A DNA stretch of 64,000 nt, taken from Variovorax sp. OV329. Lineage in GTDB: Bacteria > Pseudomonadota > Gammaproteobacteria > Burkholderiales > Burkholderiaceae_C. How positions within the stretch are numbered: position 1 is the stretch's first letter; each line of letters starts with the position of its first letter. A program made the position numbers and the translations under genes. The DNA lies in assembly GCF_900114785.1 (NCBI RefSeq), contig NZ_FOUG01000009.1, positions 150,322 through 214,321 of the forward strand. Reading direction: 5' to 3'. The notes beneath the pieces were generated by a model. It searched no databases and was not told the DNA's origin. It saw nothing but the letters and a program-made list of their open reading frames with translations. This document shows positions 59,021 through 64,000 of this stretch, piece by piece.

Positions 59021-60036
59021 TCGCCGGCCTCCACGGCCACGTGGCCGTCGCGCACGATGGACACCTCGCGCTGCGGATCGCCCAGCGGATAGTGGCAGCG
59101 CACCTGGCCGCCCTGCCATTCGCGCAGCTGCGGGCGCACCGTGCGCGAATGCTCGGTGGCATAGGCGCAGCGCGGTGCGAACAGGCAGCCGCCGGGCCGG
59201 TCGTGCGCGCCCGGCACCACGCCGGGAATGGTCGCGAGGCGCCCGTCCTCGGGCGCGCGATCGGGCAGCGCCGCGAGCAGCGCCTCGGTGTAGGGGTGTT
59301 GTGGCTGCGCGAAGAGGCGCTCCACCGGCTGCTGCTCCATCACCTGGCCGGCATACATCACGGCCACGCGCTGCGCCATCTCCTCCACCACGCCCATGTT
59401 GTGGGTGATGAGCACCAGGCCCATGCCGCGTTCCTTCTGCAGGTCGCGCAGCAAGTCCAGGATCTGCGCCTGGATGGTCACGTCCAGCGCGGTGGTCGGC
59501 TCGTCGGCGATCAGCAGGCGCGGATTGCAGGCGATGGCCATGGCGATCATCACCCGCTGGTTCATGCCGCCCGAGAGCTGGTGCGGATAACTGGAAAGGC
59601 GCGAGGCCGCGGCCGGGATGCCGACCTGCTCCAGCAGTTCGATGGCGCGGCGCTGGGCTGCGCGCTTGTCCATCTTCAGGTGCAGGCGCAGCGTCTCCAT
59701 CAGCTGGAAGCCGATGGTGAAGCAGGGGTTGAGGCTGGTCGTGGGCTCCTGGAAGATCATGGCCACGTCCTTGCCCACGAGGGTGCGGCGTGCCTTGTCG
59801 GAGATGCCCAGCAGGTCGTTGCCGGCAAAGCGCATGTGCTGCGCGCGCACGCGGCCCGGATAGGCGATCAGCCCCATCAGCGCCATCATCGTCACGCTCT
59901 TGCCCGAGCCCGACTCGCCCACGATGCCCAGCACCTCGCCCTCCTCCACCGAGAGGCTCACGCCATCCACCGCATGCAGGGTGCCACCTTGCGTGGGGAA
60001 CTCCACGTGCAGATCGCGAATCTCCAATAGCGCCAT
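59017..60036 (-). CDS. dipeptide ABC transporter ATP-binding protein (DppD-like), 339 aa
   Basis: Walker [10 protein letters not shown] is near 40-48, the signature [15 protein letters not shown] and Walker [14 protein letters not shown] are present, and [12 protein letters not shown] belongs to the oligo_HPY C-terminal domain. It pairs with the DppF-like ATPase to power uptake. It starts 5 bp after the DppC-like stop. The longer upstream frame is an artefact. Confidence 0.94.
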
Positions 60037-60041
60037 CGTTC

Positions 60042-60953
60042 TTATCTCTTCAGCTTGGGGTCGAGCGCGTCGCGCAGGCCGTCGCCCAGCAGGTTGAATG
60101 CGAGCACCGCGGCCAGGATCGCCAGGCCCGGGAAGGTCACGACCCACCAGGCGCGAAGCACGAATTCGCGCGCATCGGCAAGCATGGTTCCCCATTCGGG
60201 CGAGGGCGGCTGCGCGCCCAGGCCCAGGAAGCCCAGCGCGGCCGCGTCCAGGATGGCGGTGGAAATGCCCAGGGAGGCCTGCACGATCAGCGGCGCCGAG
60301 CAGTTGGGCAGCACCTCGCTGAACATGAGGCGCAGCGTGCCGGCGCCGCTCACGCGCGCGGCCGTCACGTAGTCGCGCGACACCTCCGAGATCACCGCCG
60401 CGCGCGTGATGCGTACGTAGTGCGGCAGCACCACAATGGCCACCGCGATCATCGCGTTGATGAGGCCGGGGCCCAGGATCGCCACGATCACGATGGCCAG
60501 CAGCAGGCTGGGCAGCGTGAGCACGATGTCCATGAGCCGCATGATCGCGATCTCCAGCACGCCGCGGAAGAACCCCGCGATGAGTCCCAGCGCGATGCCC
60601 ACCACCACGGACAGCGCGACCACTGCCACGCCGATCGACAGCGACAGGCGGGCGCCCCACATGAGGCGCGAGAGGATGTCGCGGCCGATGGCATCGGTGC
60701 CCAGCAGGTGCGCGGACGAGCCGCCCGCCTGCCAGGCTGGCGGCAGCAGGAAAGCCGCGCTGTCGGTCTGGTTGGGCGCATGCGGCGCGATCCAGGGCGC
60801 CAGCAGCGCGATCAGGAACATCAGCACCACCGTGGCGAGGCCCAGCACCGCGCCGTGGTTCTGCGAAAAGGCGCCCCAGAATTCGCGCCAGGGTCCGGGC
60901 GGCGCCGGCGCGGCCACGCTGGCCGCAGGAGTCGTCGTCGTGGTGTTCGTCAT
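60042..60953 (-). CDS. dipeptide ABC transporter permease (DppC-like), 303 aa
   Basis: An inner-membrane permease with about six segments. After a Thr/Ala/Pro-rich start comes [20 protein letters not shown], the periplasmic loop [20 protein letters not shown], and the EAA coupling loop ([31 protein letters not shown]). ATG at 60953 overlaps the DppB-like stop (ATGA). Confidence 0.94.
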   Translation of the reverse strand: MTNTTTTTPAASVAAPAPPGPWREFWGAFSQNHGAVLGLATVVLMFLIALLAPWIAPHAPNQTDSAAFLLPPAWQAGGSSAHLLGTDAIGRDILSRLMWGARLSLSIGVAVVALSVVVGIALGLIAGFFRGVLEIAIMRLMDIVLTLPSLLLAIVIVAILGPGLINAMIAVAIVVLPHYVRITRAAVISEVSRDYVTAARVSGAGTLRLMFSEVLPNCSAPLIVQASLGISTAILDAAALGFLGLGAQPPSPEWGTMLADAREFVLRAWWVVTFPGLAILAAVLAFNLLGDGLRDALDPKLKR

Positions 60954-61960
60954 TTGGACTGGCGGATGCGGGGGTTGATGACGCCGTAGGCCAGGTCCAC
61001 GCTGACGTTGACGAGCATGACGATCACGCCGAGCAGCAGCATGCCGCCCTGCAGCACCGGGTAGTCGCGCCGGCCGATGGCCTCGATGAGCCACTTGCCC
61101 ACGCCCGGCCAGGAGAAGATGGTCTCGGTCAGGATGGCGCCGGTGAAGAGTTGCCCCACCTGCAGGCCGATCACCGTCACCACCGGGATCATCGCGTTGC
61201 GCAGCGCATGCAGGCCCACCACGCGCAGTTTCGACAGGCCCTTGGCGCGCGCGGTGCGGATGTAGTCCTCGCCCAGCACCTCGAGCATGGCCGAGCGCGT
61301 CATGCGCGCCACCACCGCCAGCGGGTTGGTGCCCAGCACGATGGCCGGCAGGATCAGGTGCTGCAGCGCCGACCAGAAGGCGCCCTTGTCATCCGACAGC
61401 AGCGAATCGACCAGCAGGAAGCCCGTCACCGGCTCCACGAAGTACTGCACCGAAATGCGGCCCGACACCGGCGTCCAGCCCAGCTGCACCGAAAAGAACA
61501 GTATCAGCAGCAGGCCCCACCAGAAGATGGGCATGGAGTAACCGGTGAGCGAGGTGGCCATCACCCCGTGGTCGAAGAGCGAATTGCGCCGCACCGCCGC
61601 GATGATGCCGGCCGGAATGCCGATGACCAGCGCGAAGACGATGGCGCACAGCGCCAGTTCCACCGTGGCCGGGAACAGCGCGACGAACTCGCGGATCACC
61701 GGCTCCTGCGTGATCACCGACTTGCCCAGGTCGCCCTGCAGCACGCGGCCGATGTAGATGCCGTATTGCGTCACCAGGGGCTTGTCCAGCCCGTACTCCT
61801 TGAGCAGCTGCGCATGGCGCGCCGGGTCGATGCCGCGCTCGCCGGCCAGGGTTTCGATGGGGTCGCCCGGCACCAGCCGGATCAGGAAGAAGGCGAGCAG
61901 GGTCATGCCGATGAAGGTCGGCACGAGCAGGCTTGCTCGCGTCAGGAAGAATCTGAACAT
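60950..61960 (-). CDS. dipeptide ABC transporter permease (DppB-like), 336 aa
   Basis: It is the first gene of the transporter operon. [55 protein letters not shown] and the EAA loop [20 protein letters not shown], followed by ALRNAMIPV, match DppB. The six-segment topology is normal. The upstream 200 bp hold its promoter region and repeat copy 5. Confidence 0.94.
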   Translation of the reverse strand: MFRFFLTRASLLVPTFIGMTLLAFFLIRLVPGDPIETLAGERGIDPARHAQLLKEYGLDKPLVTQYGIYIGRVLQGDLGKSVITQEPVIREFVALFPATVELALCAIVFALVIGIPAGIIAAVRRNSLFDHGVMATSLTGYSMPIFWWGLLLILFFSVQLGWTPVSGRISVQYFVEPVTGFLLVDSLLSDDKGAFWSALQHLILPAIVLGTNPLAVVARMTRSAMLEVLGEDYIRTARAKGLSKLRVVGLHALRNAMIPVVTVIGLQVGQLFTGAILTETIFSWPGVGKWLIEAIGRRDYPVLQGGMLLLGVIVMLVNVSVDLAYGVINPRIRQSK

Positions 61961-62050
61961 TGGGCGGGAATATGCAAGAGCAATGCCGGGAAATGTTCCC
62001 GGCAGAACCCCTATTGCCGCGCATCAAAGGCGCGGCGGGTACCACTTAGG

Positions 62051-62157
62051 TGTCCCTCTGCGCGAAACACCGCGAAACCGGCTCTGTCGGGCCGCAGGTG
62101 TTGCCCCCTCGAGGGGGGATGCGAGCTACACGAAGTGAGCGAGAGTCGGGGGTGGGA
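62051..62157 (-). repeat. 3' intergenic repeat, copy 5 (after fadD)
   Basis: Read in the fadD direction it begins a few bases after the stop. It has the CCCCCTCGAGGGGG hairpin, then CCGAC-AGA-GCCGG followed by TTTCGCGG. The C-A pairing partners differ from the other copies but a G-U wobble keeps the stem. Its 5' segment is the most altered after copy 1. Confidence 0.65.
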
Positions 62158-62160
62158 CTA

Positions 62161-63831
62161 TTACCCGCGCAGCTCGCGGCGAAGGACCTTGCCCACCGGC
62201 GTCTTGGGCAGCTCGGTGCGGAACTCGATCACCCGCGGCTGCTTGTAGCCCGTGAGGTTGGTACGGCAGAAGTCGCGCACGTCCTGCTCGGTGAGGGCCG
62301 GGTCCTTCCTGACGATGACCAGCTTGATGCCCTCGCCGGTCTTGGCATCGGGGATGCCCACGGCGGCGCATTCCATGACGCCGGCGATCTGCGAGACCAC
62401 GTCCTCGACCTCGTTCGGATACACGTTGAAACCGCTGACGATGATCATGTCCTTCTTGCGGTCAACGATGCGGAAGAAGCCGCGCTCGTCCACCACGCCG
62501 ATGTCGCCGCTCTTGAAATAGCCGTCGGCGGTCATGACCTTGGCGGTTTCGTCCGGGCGCTGCCAGTAGCCGGCCATCACCTGGGGGCCCTTGATGGCGA
62601 TCTCGCCGGGCTGGCCCAGGGGCACGTCGTTGCCGTCGTCGTCCAGCAGCTTCATGTAGGTGCTGGGCAGCGGCAGTCCGATGGTGCCGGTGTATTCCGT
62701 GCTGGTCACCGGGTTGCAGCTGGCCGAGGGCGAGGTCTCCGACAGGCCATAGCCTTCGCAGATGGGGCAGCCGGTCTTGTCCAGCCACAGCTTGGCCACG
62801 CCGCTCTGCACGGCCGTGCCGCCGCCCACCGAGACCTTCAGGTTCTTCCAGTTGACGGTGTTGAAGGCCGGGTGGTTGGCCAGGCCGTTGAACAGCGTGT
62901 TGACCGCGGGGAAGCTGTGGAAGGTGTGCTTGGACAACTCCTTGAGCGTGCCCGCCAGGTCGCGCGGATTGGGAATGAGGATGGTCTTTCCACCCGTGCG
63001 CATGGCCAGCATCATGTTCACCGTGAAGGCGAAGATGTGATAGAGCGGCAGCGCGCACACGCTGGTGGGCTGCTCGCCGGCGGGCACCTTCTTCATGGCC
63101 GGCTCGTTCCAGGCCTCGGACTGCAGCACGTTGGCGATCACGTTGCGATGCAGCAGCACCGCACCCTTGGAAACGCCGGTGGTGCCGCCGGTGTACTGCA
63201 GCACCGCCACGTCGTCCGGGCCGATCTCGGGCTGCTGCAGCTTGCGCGAGGCGCCGCGGGACAGCGCGTCGTTGAAGCGCACCGCGCCCGGCAGCTGGAA
63301 GGGCGGCACCATCTTCTTGACGGTGCGCACCACGAAGTTGACCAGCGCACCCTTCAGGGCACCGAGGCGGTCGCCCATCGCGGCCAGCACCACGTGCTTG
63401 ACCGGCGTGCTGGCGATGCAGGCCTGCAGCGTGGCACCGAAGTTCTCGATGATGACGATGGCCTTGGCGCCCGAGTCCTTGAGCTGGTGCTCCAGTTCAC
63501 GCGGCGTGTAGAGCGGGTTGACGTTGACCACCACCAGGCCGGCGCGAAGGATGGCCGCCACCGTGATCGGGTACTGCGGCGTGTTGGGCATCATCACCGC
63601 CACGCGGTCGCCCTTGGACAGACCCAGGCTCTGCAGGTAGCCGGCCAGGCGGCGGCTCGCATGGTCGACCTGCGCATAGCTCACGTCGGTGCCCATGAAA
63701 CTGTAGGCCACGCGATCGGCGTAGCGCTGGAAGCTTTCCTCCATCAGCGCCACGAGCGACTTGTACTGGCTCGGGTCGATGTCGGCGGGCACGCCGGCGG
63801 GGTAGCTGGCCAGCCAGGGGCGGTCTGTCAT
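62161..63831 (-). CDS. fadD: long-chain-fatty-acid--CoA ligase, 556 aa
   Basis: It activates fatty acids to acyl-CoA via an adenylate. The AMP-binding signature YTGGTTGVSKGAVLLHRN, EGYGLSETSPSASCNP, and YFKSGDIGVVDERGFFRIVD with RKKDMIIVSGFNVYP are present. The C-terminal Lys for adenylation is in PKTPVGKVLRREL. AGGAG nine bases before the ATG at 63831 and the MTDRPWLASYPAGVP start are family-typical. It fits with the beta-oxidation genes at 4-7 kb. Confidence 0.94.
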   Translation of the reverse strand: MTDRPWLASYPAGVPADIDPSQYKSLVALMEESFQRYADRVAYSFMGTDVSYAQVDHASRRLAGYLQSLGLSKGDRVAVMMPNTPQYPITVAAILRAGLVVVNVNPLYTPRELEHQLKDSGAKAIVIIENFGATLQACIASTPVKHVVLAAMGDRLGALKGALVNFVVRTVKKMVPPFQLPGAVRFNDALSRGASRKLQQPEIGPDDVAVLQYTGGTTGVSKGAVLLHRNVIANVLQSEAWNEPAMKKVPAGEQPTSVCALPLYHIFAFTVNMMLAMRTGGKTILIPNPRDLAGTLKELSKHTFHSFPAVNTLFNGLANHPAFNTVNWKNLKVSVGGGTAVQSGVAKLWLDKTGCPICEGYGLSETSPSASCNPVTSTEYTGTIGLPLPSTYMKLLDDDGNDVPLGQPGEIAIKGPQVMAGYWQRPDETAKVMTADGYFKSGDIGVVDERGFFRIVDRKKDMIIVSGFNVYPNEVEDVVSQIAGVMECAAVGIPDAKTGEGIKLVIVRKDPALTEQDVRDFCRTNLTGYKQPRVIEFRTELPKTPVGKVLRRELRG

Positions 63832-63895
63832 TTGAGTTGTCTCCTGTCTCATCTCTCGCGCGGCATGGCGCCCGCGCATCCATCTTCAAGAAAAA

Positions 63896-64000
63896 TTATT
63901 CGATCGCCTTGCCCATGTCCTCGACCACCTTCTTGGCGTCCCCGAAGACCATCATGGTCTTGTCCATGTAGAACAACTCGTTGTCCAGACCCGCGTAGCC
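63896..64000 (-). CDS. pntB: NAD(P) transhydrogenase subunit beta, C-terminal end (truncated by the window)
   Basis: Only the last 34 residues and the TAA stop are in the window. They read from [20 protein letters not shown] to [10 protein letters not shown], the highly conserved C-terminus of PntB, which contributes to the NADP(H)-binding domain. PntAB uses the proton gradient to make NADPH. The rest lies beyond the right edge. It is 64 bp upstream of fadD on the same strand. Confidence 0.9.
   Translation of the reverse strand, partial: GYAGLDNELFYMDKTMMVFGDAKKVVEDMGKAIE

Overview
This is a high-GC stretch of a betaproteobacterial chromosome. It most resembles Burkholderiales, family Comamonadaceae (Variovorax/Ramlibacter-like). 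The pointers are the divergent fur/bamE pair, the hpf-ptsN-hprK group, a proteobacterial type GshA, a DUF2917 gene, a Xanthomonas-type PPi-dependent phosphofructokinase, and a short 3' intergenic repeat. The genus cannot be fixed from sequence alone. No rRNA, tRNA, CRISPR array or complete insertion sequence was seen.

Layout. 1-4.1 kb: end of a SulP anion transporter, an RRM protein, a conserved unknown, a GNAT acetyltransferase, and a LysR regulator divergent from a DUF2917 gene. 4.2-7.4 kb: thiolase, enoyl-CoA hydratase/isomerase and acyl-CoA dehydrogenase. 7.4-9.6 kb: methyltransferase, CWC protein and PPi-phosphofructokinase. 9.7-11.8 kb: a low-GC island with two PAAR proteins, an M15-like peptidase and a small lipoprotein, read here as a type VI secretion effector/immunity cassette. 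11.8-17.8 kb: zinc metallopeptidase, MFS exporter, class II glutamine amidotransferase and a TonB-dependent receptor behind a Fur-box-like site. 17.9-23.6 kb (minus strand): gshA, kup, a BenE-type transporter and gshB. 23.7-29.3 kb (minus strand): leuS, lptE, holA, proA. 29.4-40.7 kb (plus strand): a full glycogen cluster (GH13 alpha-glucosidase, glgB, glgX, glgC, glgA, glgP). 40.8-43.4 kb: a DUF4242 protein with a BTAD/TPR regulator, and a SnoaL/DUF4440 protein. 43.5-46.6 kb: bamE-dapB-exbB-exbD divergent from fur. 46.8-48.8 kb: hpf-ptsN-hprK. 49-52.4 kb: a UvrD-type helicase and corA with an attenuator-like leader. 52.5-56.2 kb: MTA/SAH nucleosidase, MOSC protein and an orphan molybdenum hydroxylase large subunit. 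56.3-62 kb: a Dpp-like peptide ABC transporter. 62.2-64 kb: fadD and the last codons of pntB.

How it works together. Most of the window is housekeeping or central metabolism: carbon storage and release, fatty-acid oxidation, glutathione synthesis, peptide uptake, iron regulation with uptake, and nitrogen-PTS signalling. The parts that stand out are the PAAR/M15/lipoprotein island, the corA leader (13-codon ORF plus mutually exclusive pairings), a covarying repeat directly after five stop codons, the orphan CoxL-like gene, and the glycogen block lying between exbD and leuS.
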